From contig JAYJMR010000101.1 of the NCBI GenBank assembly GCA_037074705.1, positions 1 to 64,000 of the forward strand: a stretch of DNA of 64,000 nucleotides, read 5' to 3'. The notes under the pieces are model-generated. The model saw only the letters and a program-made list of their open reading frames with translations, had not been told where the DNA came from and made no database searches. A program made the position numbers and the translations under genes. This DNA comes from Zhengitettix transpicula. Lineage: Eukaryota; Arthropoda; Insecta; Orthoptera; Tetrigidae. Shown one piece after another: positions 1 to 11,425 of this stretch. Within the stretch, counting starts at the first letter, position 1, and every line of letters starts with the position of its first letter.

Positions 1-114
1 AGATTAAGATTTTAGAAGTGCAGGTTTGAGTAATTTTTATAAAGAACGAGTCATTTATTATGAAATAAGACTTTGTTATTTGAAGATTCTTGGTTGGTGA
101 AATTCCAAACTTGT

Positions 115-130
115 CGTCGAAACGTCGAAA
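115..130 (+). repeat. Tandem CGTCGAAA octamer inside the monomer
   Basis: The octamer CGTCGAAA occurs twice in direct succession (115-122 and 123-130), and the same pair recurs in most monomers. It carries four of the six CpG dinucleotides of the 157-bp unit. Variants hit mainly the first octamer: position 116 G to T (GTCTTCG, frequent at 30-42 kb), 116 G to A (GTCATCG, for example near 26627, 29767, 30081, 32279 and 35890), and the GTTGCCG form (for example near 5279, 6846 and 7942). The second octamer is rarely changed. A protein-binding role is possible but unproven. Confidence 0.85.
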
Positions 131-139
131 TATTGCGAT

Positions 140-157
140 ATATTAATTAATATTAAT
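140..157. repeat. Two overlapping AT-only palindromes in the monomer tail
   Basis: Bases 140-153 (ATATTAATTAATAT) and 146-157 (ATTAATATTAAT) are each perfect palindromes, and they overlap by eight bases. The arrangement recurs in most copies. Length changes concentrate here: 10 bp are lost near 2341, 2 bp are lost near 9235, 9548, 11430 and 11743, and 2 bp (AT) are gained just upstream near 7025, 8128, 16918, 20373 and 23989. The element could extrude as a small cruciform or melt easily; that is inference from sequence alone. Confidence 0.85.
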
Positions 158-1329
158 AGATTAAGATTTTAGAAGTGCAGGTTTGAGTAATTTTTATAAA
201 GAACGTGTCATTTATTATGAAATAAGACTTTGTTATTTTTAGTTTCTTGGTTGGTGAAATTCCAAACTTGTCGTCGAAACGTCGAAATATTGCGATATAT
301 TAATTAGTATTAATAGATTAAGATTTTAGAAGTGCAGGTTTGAGTAATTTTTATAAAGAACGAGTCATTTATTATGAAATAAGACTTTGTTAATTGAAGA
401 TTCTTGGTTGGTGAAATTCCAAACTTGTCGTCGAAACGTCGAAATATTGGGATATATTAATTAATATTAATAGATTAAGATTTTAGAAGTGCTGGTTTGA
501 GTAATTTTTATAAAGAACGAGTCATTTATTATGAAATAAGACTTTGTTATTTGAAGATTCTTGGTTGGTGAAATTCCAAACTTGTCGTCGAAACGTCGAA
601 ATATTATCATTTATTAATTAATATTAATAGTTTAAGATTTTAGAAGTGCAGGTTTGACTAATTTTTATAAAGAACGAGTCATTTATTATGAAATAAGACT
701 TTGTTATTTGAAGATTCTTGGTTGGTGAAATTCCAAACTTGTCGTCGAAACGTCGAAATATTATCATTTATTAATAAATATTAATAGTTTAAGATTTTAG
801 AAGTGCAGGTTTGACTAATTTTTATGAAGAACGAGTCATTTATTATGAAATAAGAGTGTGTTATTTGAAGATTCTTGGTTGGTGAAATTCCAAACTTGTC
901 GTCGAAACGTCGAAATATTATCATTTATTAATTAATATTAATAGTTTAAGATTTTAGAAGTGCAGGTTTGAGTAATTTTTAAAAAGAACGAGTCATTTAT
1001 TATGAAATAAGACTTTGTTATTTGAAGATTCTTGGTTGGTGAAATTCCAAACTTGTCGTCGAAACGTCGAAATATTACGATATATTAATTAGTATTAATA
1101 GATTAAGATTTAAGAAGTGCTGGTTTGAGTAATTTTTATAAAGAACGAGTCATTTATTATGGAATAAGACTTTGTTATTTGAAGATTCTTGGTTGGTGAA
1201 ATTCCAAACTTGTCGTCGAAACGTCGAAATATTACGATATATTAATTAGTATTAATAGATTAAGATTTTAGAAGTGCTGGTTTGAGTAATTTTTATAAAG
1301 AACGAGTCATTTATTATGAAATAAGACTT

Positions 1330-4240
1330 TGTTATTTTTAGTTTCTTGGTTGGTGAAATTCCAAACTTGTCGTCGAAACGTCGAAATATTGCGATATATT
1401 AATTAATATTAATAGATTAAGATTTTAGAAGTGCAGGTTTGAGTAATTTTTATAAAGAACGTGTCATTTATTATGAAATAAGACTTTGTTATTTTTAGTT
1501 TCTTGGTTGGTGAAATTCCAAACTTGTCGTCGAAACGTCGAAATATTGCGATATATTAATAAATATTAATAGATTAAGATTTTAGAAGTGCAAGTTTGAG
1601 TAATTTTTATAAAGAACGAGTCATTTATTATGGAATAAGACTTTGTTATTTGAAGATTCTTGGTTGGTGAAATTCCAAACTTGTCGTCGAAACGTGGAAA
1701 TATTGGGATATATTAATTAATATTAATAGATTAAGATTTTAGAAGTGCAGGTTTGAGTAATTTTTATAAAGAACGTGTCATTTATTATGAAATAAGACTT
1801 TGTTATTTTTAGTTTCTTGGTTGGTGAAATTCCAAACTTGTCGTCGAAACGTCGAAATATTGCGATATATTAATTAATATTAATAGATTAAGATTTTAGA
1901 AGTGCAGGTTTGAGTAATTTTTATAAAGAACGTGTCATTTATTATGAAATAAGACTTTGTTATTTTTAGTTTCTTGGTTGGTGAAATTCCAAACTTGTCG
2001 TCGAAACGTCGAAATATTGCGATATATTAATTAATATTAATAGATTAAGATTTTAGAAGTGCAGATTGGAGTAATTTTTATAAAGAACGTGTCATTTATT
2101 ATGAAATAAGACTTTGTTATTTTTAGTTTTTTGGTTGGTGAAATTCCAAACTTGTCGTCGAAACGTCGAAATATTTTCATATATTAATTAATATTAATAG
2201 ATTAAGATTTTAGAAGTGCAGGTTTGAGTAATTTTTATAAAGAACGTGTCATTTATTATGAAATAAGACTTTGTTATTTTTAGTTTCTTGGTTGGTGAAA
2301 TTCCAAACTTGTCGTCGAAACGTCGAAATATTGCGATATATTAATAGATTAAGATTTTAGAAGTGCAGGTTTGAGTAATTTTTATAAAGAACGTGTCATT
2401 TATTATGAAATAAGACTTTGTTATTTTTAGTTTCTTGGTTGGTGAAATTCCAAACTTGTCGTCGAAACGTCGAAATATTGCGATATATTAATTAATATTA
2501 ATAGATTAAGATTTTAAAAGTGCAGGTTTGAGTAATTTTTATATAGAACGTGTCATTTATTATGAAATAAGACTTTGTTATTTATAGATTCTTGGTTGGT
2601 GAAATTCCAAACTTGTCGTCGAAACTTCGAAATATTATCATATATTAATTAATATTTATAGATTAAGATTTTAGAAGTGCAGGTTTAAGTAATTTTTATT
2701 AAGAACGTGTCATTTATTATGAAATAAGACTTTGTTATTTTTAGTTTCTTGGTTGGTGAAATTCCAAACTTGTCGTCGAAACGTCGAAATATTGCGATAT
2801 ATTAATTAATATTAATAGATTAAGATTTTAAAAATGCAGGTTTGAGTAATTTTTATAAAGAACGTGTCATTTATTATGAAATAAGACTTTGTTATTTTTA
2901 GTTTCTTGGTTGGTGAAATTCCAAACTTGTCGTCGAAACGTCGAAATATTGCGATATATTAATTAATATTAATAGATTAAGATTTTAGAAGTGCAGGTTT
3001 GAGTAATTTTTATAAAGAACGTGTCATTTATTATGAAATAAGACTTTGTTATTTTTATTTTCTTGGTTGGTGAAATTCCAAACTTGTCGTCGAAACGTCG
3101 AAATATTGCGATATATTAATAATATTAATAGATTACGATTTTAGAAGTGCAGGTTTGAGTAATTTTTATAAAGAACGTGTCATTTATTATGAAATAAGAC
3201 TTTGTTATTTTTAGTTTCTTGGTTGGTGAAATTCCAAACTTGTCGTCGAAACGTCGAAATATTATCATATATTAATTAATATTAATAGATTAAGATTTAA
3301 AAAGTGCAGGTTTGAGTAATTTTTATAAACAACGTGTCATTTATTATGAAATAAGACTTTGTTATTTTTACTTTCTTGGTGGTGAAATTCCAAACTTGTC
3401 GTCGAAACGTCAAAATATTATCATATATTAATTGATATTAATAGATTAAGATTTTAGAAGTGCAGGTTTGAGTAATTTTTATAAAGAACGTGTCATTTAT
3501 TATGAAATAAGACTTTGTTATTTTTAGTTTCTTGGTTGGTGAAATTCCAAACTTGTCGTCGAAACGTCGAAATATTGCGATATATTAATTAATATTAATA
3601 GATTAAGATTTTAGAAGTGCAGGTTTGAGTAATTTTTATAAAGAACGTGTCATTTATTATTAAATAAGACTTTGTTATTTTTAGTTTCTTGGTTGGTGAA
3701 ATTCCAAACTTGTCGTCGAAACGTCGAAATATTATCATATATTAATTAATATTAATAGATTAAGATTTTAGAAGTGCAGGTTTGAGTAATTTTTATAAAG
3801 AACGTGTCATTTATTATGAAATAAGACTTTGTTATTTTTAGTTTCTTGGTTGGTGAAATTCCAAACTTGTCGTCGAAACGTCGAAATATTATCATATATT
3901 AATTAATATTAATAGATTAAGATTTTAGAAGTGCAGAATTGAGTAATTTTTATAAAGAACGTGTCATTTATTATGAAATAAGACTTTGTTATTTTTAGTT
4001 TCTTGGTTGGTGAAATTCCAAACTTGTCGTCGAAACGTCGAAATATTATCATATATTAATTAATATTAATAGATTAAGATTTTAGAAGTGCAGGTTTGAG
4101 TAATTTTTATAAAGAACGTGTCATTTATTATGAATTAAGAATTTGTTATTTTTAGTTTCTTGGTTGGTGAAATTCCAAACTTGTCGTCGAAACGTCAAAA
4201 TATTATCATATATTAATTAATATTAATAGATTAAGATTTT
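1330..4240 (+). repeat. TTTAGT-type, TG(49-50) monomer block
   Basis: Nearly all copies carry TTTAGT at 81-86 and TG at 49-50, with GCG or ATC at 135-137. Marker copies are useful for tracing duplications: one with CAAGTTTGAG near 1591 and CGTGG at 1693, one with a TTTTTTGG tract near 2125, one with ATATAGAACG near 2541, one with AAAAATGCAGG near 2829, and one with ATAAACAACG at 3325. Each of these markers recurs further right, at 7-13.4 kb, in related order. One copy near 2341 has lost 10 bp of the AT palindrome. Confidence 0.85.
1560..2180 (+). repeat. Four-monomer segment repeated 6,890 bp downstream (8450-9070)
   Basis: Three private markers lie at the same spacing in both places: CAAGTTTGAG (1591 and 8481), the G-variant CGTGG with GGG at 135-137 (1693 and 8583), and the TTTTAGTTTT tract (2121 and 9011). 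The offset is 6,890 bp for all three, equal to 44 monomers less 18 bp. The CAAG and CGTGG markers also occur near 7381 and 7483, in the copy 1,100 bp before the second one. Confidence 0.85.
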
Positions 4241-7200
4241 AGAAGTGCAGGTTTGAGTAATTTTTATAAAGAACGAATCATTTATTATGAAATAAGACTT
4301 TGTTATTTTTAGTTTCTTGGTTGGTGAAATTCCAAACTTGTCGTCCAAACGTCGAAATATTATGATATATTAATTAATATTAATAGATTAAGATTTTAGA
4401 AGTGCAGGTTTGAGTAATTTTTATAAAGAACGAATCATTTATTATGAAATAAGACTTTGTTATTTTTAGTTTCTTGGTTGGTGAAATTCCAAACTTGTCG
4501 TCGAAACGTCGAAATATTATCATATATTAATTAATATTAATAGATTAAGATTTTAGAAGTGCAGGTTTGAGTAATTTTTATAAAGAACGAATCATTTATT
4601 ATGAAATAAGACTTTGTTATTTTTAGTTTCTTGGTTCGTGAAATTCCAAACTTGTCGTCGAAACGTCAAAATATTATCATATATTAATTAATATTAATAG
4701 ATTAAGATTTTAGAAGTGCAGGTTTGAGTAATTTTTATAAAGAACGAATTATTTATTATGAAATAAGACTTTGTTATTTTCAGTTTCTTGGTTGGTGAAA
4801 TTCCAAACTTGTCGTCGAAACGTCGAAATATTACGATATATTAATTAATATTAATAGATTAAGATTTTAGAAGTGCAGGTTTGAGTAATTTTTATAAAGA
4901 ACGAATCATTTATTATGAAATAAGACTTTGTTATTTATAGTTTCTTGGTTGGTGAAATTCCAAACTTGTCGTCGAAACGTCGAAATATTACGATATATTA
5001 ATTAATATTAATAGATTAAGATTTTAGAAGTGCAGGTTTGAGTAATTTTTATAAAGAACGAATCATTTATTATTAAATAAGACTTTGTTATTTTTAGTTT
5101 CTTGGTTGGTGAAATTCCAAACTTGTCGTCGAAACGTCGAAATATTATGATATATTAATTAATATTAATAGATTAAGATTTAGAAGTGCAGGTTTGAGTA
5201 ATTTTTATAAAGAACGTGTCATTTATTATGAAATAAGACTTTGTTATTTTTAGTATCTTGGTTGGTGAAATTCCAAACTTGTTGCCGAAACGTCGAAATA
5301 TTGCGATATATTAATTAATATTAATAGATTAAGATTTTAGAAGTGCAGGTTTGAGTAATTTTTATAAAGAACGTGTCATTTATTATTAAATAAGACTTTG
5401 TTATTTTTAGTTTCTTGGTTGGTGAAATTCCAAACTTGTCGTCGAAACGTCGAAATATTGCGATATATTAATTAATATTAATAGATTAAGATTTTAGAAG
5501 TGCAGGTTTGAGTAGTTTTTATAAAGAACGTGTCATTTATTATGAAATAAGACTTTGTTATTTTTAGTTTCTTGGTTGGTGAAATTCCAAACTTGTCGTC
5601 GAAACGTCGAAATATTATCATATATTAATTAATATTAATAGATTAAGATTTTAGAAGTGCAGAATTGAGTAATTTTTATAAAGAACGTGTCATTTATTAT
5701 GAAATAAGACTTTGTTATTTTTAGTTTCTTGGTTGGTGAAATTCCAAACTTGTCGTCGAAACGTCGAAATATTATCATATATTAATTAATATTAATAGAT
5801 TAAGATTTTAGAAGTGCAGGTTTGAGTAAATTTTATAAAGAACGAATCATTTATTATGAAATAAGTCTTTGTTATTTTTAGTTTCTTGGTTGGTGAAATT
5901 CCAAACTTGTCGTCCAAACGTCGCAATATTATGATATATTAATAAATATTAATAGATTAAGATTTTAGAAGTGCAGGTTTGAGTAATTTTTATAAAGAAC
6001 GAATCATTTATTATGAAATAAGACTTTGTTATTTTTAGTTTCTTGGTTGGTGAAATTCCAAACTTGTCTTCGAAACGTCGAAATATTATCATATATTAAT
6101 TAATATTAATAGATTAAGATTTTAGAAGTGCAGGTTTGAGTAATTTTTATAAAGAACGAATCATTTATTATGAAATAAGACTTTGTTATTTTTAGTTTCT
6201 TGGTTCGTGAAATTCCAAACTTGTCGTCGAAACGTCGAAATATTATCATATATTAATTAATATTAATAGATTAAGATTTTAGAAGTGCAGGTTTGAGTAA
6301 TTTTATAAAGAACGAATCATTTATTATGAAATAAGACTTTGTTATTTTTAGTTTCTTGGTTGGTGAAATTCCAAATTTGTCGTCGAAACTTCGAAATATT
6401 ACGATATATTAATTAATATTAATAGATTAAGATTTTAGAAGTGCAGGTTTGAGTAATTTTTATAAAGAACGAATCATTTATTATGAAATAAGACTTTGTT
6501 ATTTATAGTTTCTTGGTTGGTGAAATTCCAAACTTGTCGTCGAAACGTCGAAATATTACGATATATTAATTAATATTAATAGATTAAGATTTTAGAAGTG
6601 CAGGTTTAAGTAATTTTTATAAAGAACGAATCATTTATTATTAAATAAAACTTGTCATTTTAGTTTCTTGGTTGGTGAAATTCCAAACTTGTCGTCGAAA
6701 CGACGAAATATTATGATATATTAATTAATATTAATAAATTAAGATTTTAGAAGTGCAGGTTTGAGTAATTTTAATAAAGAACGTGTCATTTATTATGAAA
6801 TAAGACTTTGTTATTTTTAGTATCTTGGTTGGTGAAATTCCAAACTTGTTGCCGAAACGTCGAAATATTACGATATATTAATTAATATTAATAGATTAAG
6901 ATTTTAGAAGTGCTGGTTTGAGTAATTTTTATAAAGAACGAATCATTTATTATGAAATAAGACTTTGTTATTATATTTTCTTGGTTGGTTTCCAAACTTG
7001 TCGTCAAAACGTCGAAATATTACGATATATATTAATTAATATTAATAGATTAAGATTTTAGAAGTGCAGGTTTGAGTAATTTTTATAAAGAACGAATCAT
7101 TTATTATTAAATAAGACTTTGTTATTTTTAGTTTCTTGGTTGGTGAAATTCCAAACTTGTCGTCGAAACGTCGAAATATTGCGATATATTAATTAATATT

Positions 7201-7340
7201 AATAGATTAAGATTTTAGAAGTGCAGGTTTGAGTAATTTTTATAAAGAATGTGTCATTTATTATGAAATAAGACTTTGTTATTTTTAGTTTCTTGGTTGG
7301 TGAAATTCCAAACTTGTCGTCGAAACGTCGAAATATTGCG
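4240..7340 (+). repeat. Ten-monomer (about 1.57 kb) tandem duplication
   Basis: Markers repeat with an offset of 1,567-1,569 bp, close to ten monomers: GTCC at 115-118 of the monomer (4341 and 5910), TTGGTTCG (4631 and 6200) and TAGTATCTTG (5251 and 6818). The AA(49-50) copies at about 4250-5170 and 5820-6750 are flanked by TG(49-50) copies. The CAGAATTGAG marker (about 3931 and 5657) is shifted by one extra monomer, so the two copies differ by gain or loss of one unit near the left edge. Exact ends are approximate. Confidence 0.75.
6640..6990 (+). repeat. Locally degenerate monomers
   Basis: Two neighbouring copies are unusually changed. Near 6645-6665 the segment that normally reads as the ATAAGACTTTG stretch is altered and shortened. 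Near 6972-6992 the bases between GGTTGGT and TCCAAAC have lost four bases, removing part of the otherwise constant core. The related copy about 1,100 bp downstream (near 8067-8095) has the intact core, so the core deletion arose after that duplication or only in this copy. Confidence 0.8.
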
Positions 7341-8950
7341 ATATATTAATAAATATTAATAGATTAAGATTTTAGAAGTGCAAGTTTGAGTAATTTTTAT
7401 AAAGAACGAGTCATTTATTATGGAATAAGACTTTGTTATTTGAAGATTCTTGGTTGGTGAAATTCCACACTTGTCGTCGAAACGTGGAAATATTGGGATA
7501 TATTAATTAATATTAATAGATTAAGATTTTAGAAGTGCAGGTTTGAGTAATTTTTATAAAGAACGTGTCATTTATTATGAAATAAGACTTTGTTATTTTT
7601 AGTTTCTTGGTTGGTTAAATTCCAAACTTGTCGTCGAAACGTCGAAATATTGCGATATATTAATTAATATTAATAGATTAAGATTTTAGAAGTGCAGGTT
7701 TGAGTAATTTTTATAAAGAACGTGTCATTTATTATGAAATAAGACTTTGTTATTTTTAGTTTCTTGGTTGGTGAAATTCCAAACTTGTCGCCGAAACGAC
7801 GAAATATTATGATATATTAATTAATATTAATAGATTAAGATTTTAGAAGTGCAGGTTTGAGTAATTTTTATAAAGAACGTGTCATTTATTATGAAATAAG
7901 ACTTTGTTATTTTTAGTATCTTGGTTGGTGAAATTCCAAACTTGTTGCCGAAACGTCGAAATATTACGATATATTAATTAATATTAATAGATTAAGATTT
8001 TAGAAGTGCTGGTTTGAGTAATTTTTATAAAGAACGAATCATTTATTATGAAATAAGACTTTGTTATTTATATTTTCTTGGTTGGTGAAATTCCAAACTT
8101 GTCGTCAAAACGTCGAAATATTACGATATATATTAATTAATATTAATAGATTAAGATTTTAGAAGTGCAGGTTTGAGTAATTTTTATAAAGAACGAATCA
8201 TTTATTATTAAATAAGACTTTGTTATTTTTAGTTTCTTGGTTGGTGAAATTCCAAATTTGTCGTCGAAACGTCGAAATATTGCGATATATTAATTAATAT
8301 TAATAGATTAAGATTTTAGAAGTGCAGGTTTGAGTAATTTTTATAAAGAACGTGTCATTTATTATGAAATAAGACTTTGTTATTTTAGTTTCTTGGTTGG
8401 TGAAATTCCAAACTTGTCGTCGAAACGTCGAAATATTGCGATATATTAATAAATATTAATAGATTAAGATTTTAGAAGTGCAAGTTTGAGTAATTTTTAT
8501 AAAGAACGAGTCATTTATTATGGAATAAGACTTTGTTATTTGAAGATTCTTGGTTGGTGAAATTCCAAACTTGTCGTCGAAACGTGGAAATATTGGGATA
8601 TATTAATTAATATTAATAGATTAAGATTTTAGAAGTGCAGGTTTGAGTAATTTTTATAAAGAACGTGTCATTTATTATGAAATAAGACTTTGTTATTTTT
8701 AGTTTCTTGGTTGGTGAAATTCCAAACTTGTCGTCGAAACGTCGAAATATTGCGATATATTAATTAATATTAATAGATTAAGATTTTAGAAGTGCAGGTT
8801 TGAGTAATTTTTGTAAAGAACGTGTCATTTATTATGAAATAAGACTTTGTTATTTTTAGTTTCTTGGTTGGTGAAATTCCAAACTTGTCGTCGAAACGTC
8901 GAAATATTGCGATATATTAATTAATATTAATAGATTAAGATTTTAGAAGT
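6740..8950 (+). repeat. Seven-monomer (about 1.10 kb) tandem duplication
   Basis: The marker TTGTTGCCG lies at 6846 and 7942, CAAGTTTGAG at 7381 and 8481, and CGTGG at 7483 and 8583, giving offsets of 1,096-1,100 bp. The rare TATATTTTC form at 81-89 and the GATATATATT expansion occur in both copies, near 6972/8067 and 7025/8128. The small offset difference is explained by the short deletion in the first copy. Confidence 0.85.
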
Positions 8951-9230
8951 GCAGGTTTGAGTAATTTTTATAAAGAACGTGTCATTTATTATGAAATAAG
9001 ACTTTGTTATTTTTAGTTTTTTGGTTGGTGAAATTCCAAACTTGTCGTCGAAACGTCGAAATATTTTCATATATTAATTAATATTAATAGATTAAGATTT
9101 TAGAAGTGCAGGTTTGAGTAATTTTTATAAAGAACGTGTCATTTATTATGAAATAAGACTTTGTTATTTTTAGTTTCTTGGTTGGTGAAATTCCAAACTT
9201 GTCGTCGAAACGTCGAAATATTGCGATATA

Positions 9231-11425
9231 TTAATTATATTAATAGATTAAGATTTTAGAAGTGCAGGTTTGAGTAATTTTTATAAAGAACGTGTCATTT
9301 ATTATGAAATAAGACTTTGTTATTTTTAGTTTCTTGGTTGGTGAAATTCCAAACTTGTCGTCGAAACGTCGAAATATTTTCATATATTAATTAATATTAA
9401 TAGATTAAGATTTTAGAAGTGCAAGTTTGAGTAATTTTGATAAAGAACGTGTCATTTATTATGAAATAAGACTTTGTTATTTTTAGTTTCTTGGTTGGTG
9501 AAATTCCAAACTTGTCGTCGAAACGTCGAAATATTGCGATATATTAATTATATTAATAGATTAAGATTTTAGAAGTGCAGGTTTGAGTAATTTTTATCAA
9601 GAACGTGTTATTTATTATGAAATAAGACTTTGTTATTTTTAGTTTCTTGGTTGGTGAAATTCCAAACTTGTCGTCGAAACGTCGAAATATTGCGATATAT
9701 TAATTAATATTAATAGATTAAGATTTTAGAAGTGCAGGTTTGAGTAATTTTATAAAGAACGTGTCATTTATTATGAAATAAGACTTTGTTATTTTTAGAT
9801 TCTTGGTTGGTGAAATTCCAAAGTTGTCGTCGAAACGTCGAAATATTATCATATATTAATTAATATTAATAGATTAAGATTTTAGAAGTGAAGGTTTGAG
9901 TAATTTTTATAAAGAACGTGTCATTTATTATGAAATAAGACTTTGTTATTTATAGATTCTTGGTTGATGAAATTCCAAACTTGTCGTCGAAACGTCGAAA
10001 TATTATCATATATTAATTAATATTAATAGATTAAGATTTTAGAAGTGCAGGTTTGAGTAATTTTTATAAAGAACGTGTCATTTATTATGAAATAAGACTT
10101 TGTTATTTTTAGTTTCTTGGTTGGTGAAATTCCAAATTTGTCGTCGAAACGTCGAAATATTATCATATATTAATTAATATTAATAGATTAAGATTTTAGA
10201 AGTGCAGGTTTGAGTAATTTTTATAAAGAACGTGTCATTTATTATGAAATAAGACTTTGTTATTTTTAGTTTCTTGGTTGGTGAAATTCCAAACTTGTCG
10301 TCGAAACGTCGAAATATTGCGATATATTAATTAATATTAATAGATTAAGATTTTTAAAGTGCAGGTTTGAGTAATTTTTATATAGAACGTGTCATTTATT
10401 ATGAAATAAGACTTTGTTATTTATAGATTCTTGGTTGGTGAAATTCCAAACTTGTCGTCGAAACGTCGAAATATTATCATATATTAATTAATATTAATAG
10501 ATTAAGATTTTAGAAGTGCAGGTTTGAGTAATTTTTATAAAGAACGTGTCATTTATTATGAAATAAGACTTTGTTATTTTTAGTTTCTTTGTTGGTGTAA
10601 TTCCAAACTTGTCGTCGAAACGTCGAAATATTGCGATATATTAATTAATATTAATAGATTAAGATTTTAGAAGTGCAGGTTTGAGTAATTTTTATAAAGA
10701 ACGTGGCATTTATTATGAAATAAGACTTTGTTTATTTTTAGTTTCTTGGTTGGTGAAATTCCAAACTTGTCGTCGAAACGTCGAAATATTATCATATATT
10801 AATTAATATTTATAGATTAAGATTTTAGAAGTGCAGGTTTGAGTAATTTTTATTAAGTACGTGTCATTTATTATGAAATAAGACTTTGTTATTTTTAGTT
10901 TCTTGGTTGGTGAAATTCCAAACTTGTCGTCGAAACGACGAAAAATTGCGATATATTAATTAATATTAATAGATTAAGATTTTAAAAATGCAGGTTTGAG
11001 TAATTTTTATAAAGAACGTGTCATTTATTATGAAATAAGACTTTGTTATTTTTAGTTTCTTGGTTGGTGAAATTCCAAACTTGTCGTCGAAACGTCGAAA
11101 TATTATCATATATTAATTAATATTAATAGATTAAGATTTAAAAAGTGCAGGTTTGAGTAATTTTTATAAACAACGTGTCATTTATTATGAAATAAGACTT
11201 TGTTATTTTTAGATTCTTGGTTGGTGAAATTCCAAACTTGTCGTCGAAACGTCAAATATTATCATATATTAATTGATATTAATAGATTAAGATTTTAAAA
11301 GTGCAGGTTTGAGTAATTTTTATAAAGAACGTGTCATTTATTATGAAATAAGACTTTGTTATTTTTAGTTTCTTGGTTGGTGAAATTCCAAACTTGTCGT
11401 CGAAACGTCGAAATATTGCGATATA
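9231..11425 (+). repeat. 14-monomer higher-order repeat, copy A
   Basis: This block and the next are direct neighbours and share at least eight private markers in the same order: TTAATTATAT (9231), ATCAAGAACG (9596), GAAGTGAAGG (9885), TTTTTAAAGT (10351), ACGTGGCATT (10701), AAGTACG (10855), GAAACGACGAAAAATTG (near 10930) and ATAAACAACG (near 11168). Offsets to copy B are 2,195-2,197 bp, i.e. 14 monomers less about 2 bp. Copy A alone has an extra T in ACTTTGTTTATT near 10730. Confidence 0.92.

Larger units (their letters stand above)
1..157 (+). repeat. Reference monomer of the satellite
   Basis: I use this copy to number positions within the repeat. Reading along it: 1-30 is a mixed segment with variable bases at 1-2, 22 and 30; 31-46 is a T-rich then A-rich stretch with variable bases 38 and 45; 49-50 is a variable pair (AG, TG, AA or TA); 62 is G or T; 81-86 is TGAAGA, TTTAGT, TATAGA or TTTAGA; about 87-134 is highly constant; 135-137 is a variable triplet (ACG, GCG, GGG, ATC, ATG, TTC or CCG); 138-157 is an AT-only palindromic tail. 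This copy carries AG at 49-50, TGAAGA at 81-86 and GCG at 135-137. The choice of first base is arbitrary because the window starts there. Confidence 0.95.
1..1330 (+). repeat. Left segment, TGAAGA-type monomers
   Basis: About eight and a half monomers, mostly with TGAAGA at 81-86 and AG at 49-50, with one TTTAGT copy near 240. Copies around 605, 760 and 915 share an unusual tail in which the triplet 135-137 is ATC followed by ATTTATT instead of ATATATT, and a TTTAAG start (positions 2-7), so they look like local duplicates of one ancestor. The copy near 850 has a changed ATAAGAGTGTG stretch. This segment resembles the right part of the window more than its immediate neighbour. Confidence 0.8.

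Noticed and set aside
38..44. TATA-box-like TATAAAG in each monomer
   Set aside because: It lies in an AT-rich stretch where such a string is expected by chance, it is changed to CATAAAG in many copies, and no gene follows. Not called as a promoter.
95..109. Hairpin TTGG-loop-CCAA in the constant core
   Set aside because: The stem is only four base pairs with a seven-base loop and the central bases do not pair; too weak to call a structure.
93..130. CENP-B box
   Set aside because: I compared the constant core on both strands with the TTCG-N4-A-N2-CGGG core. TTCG occurs on the minus strand, but the A and CGGG do not follow at the required spacing.
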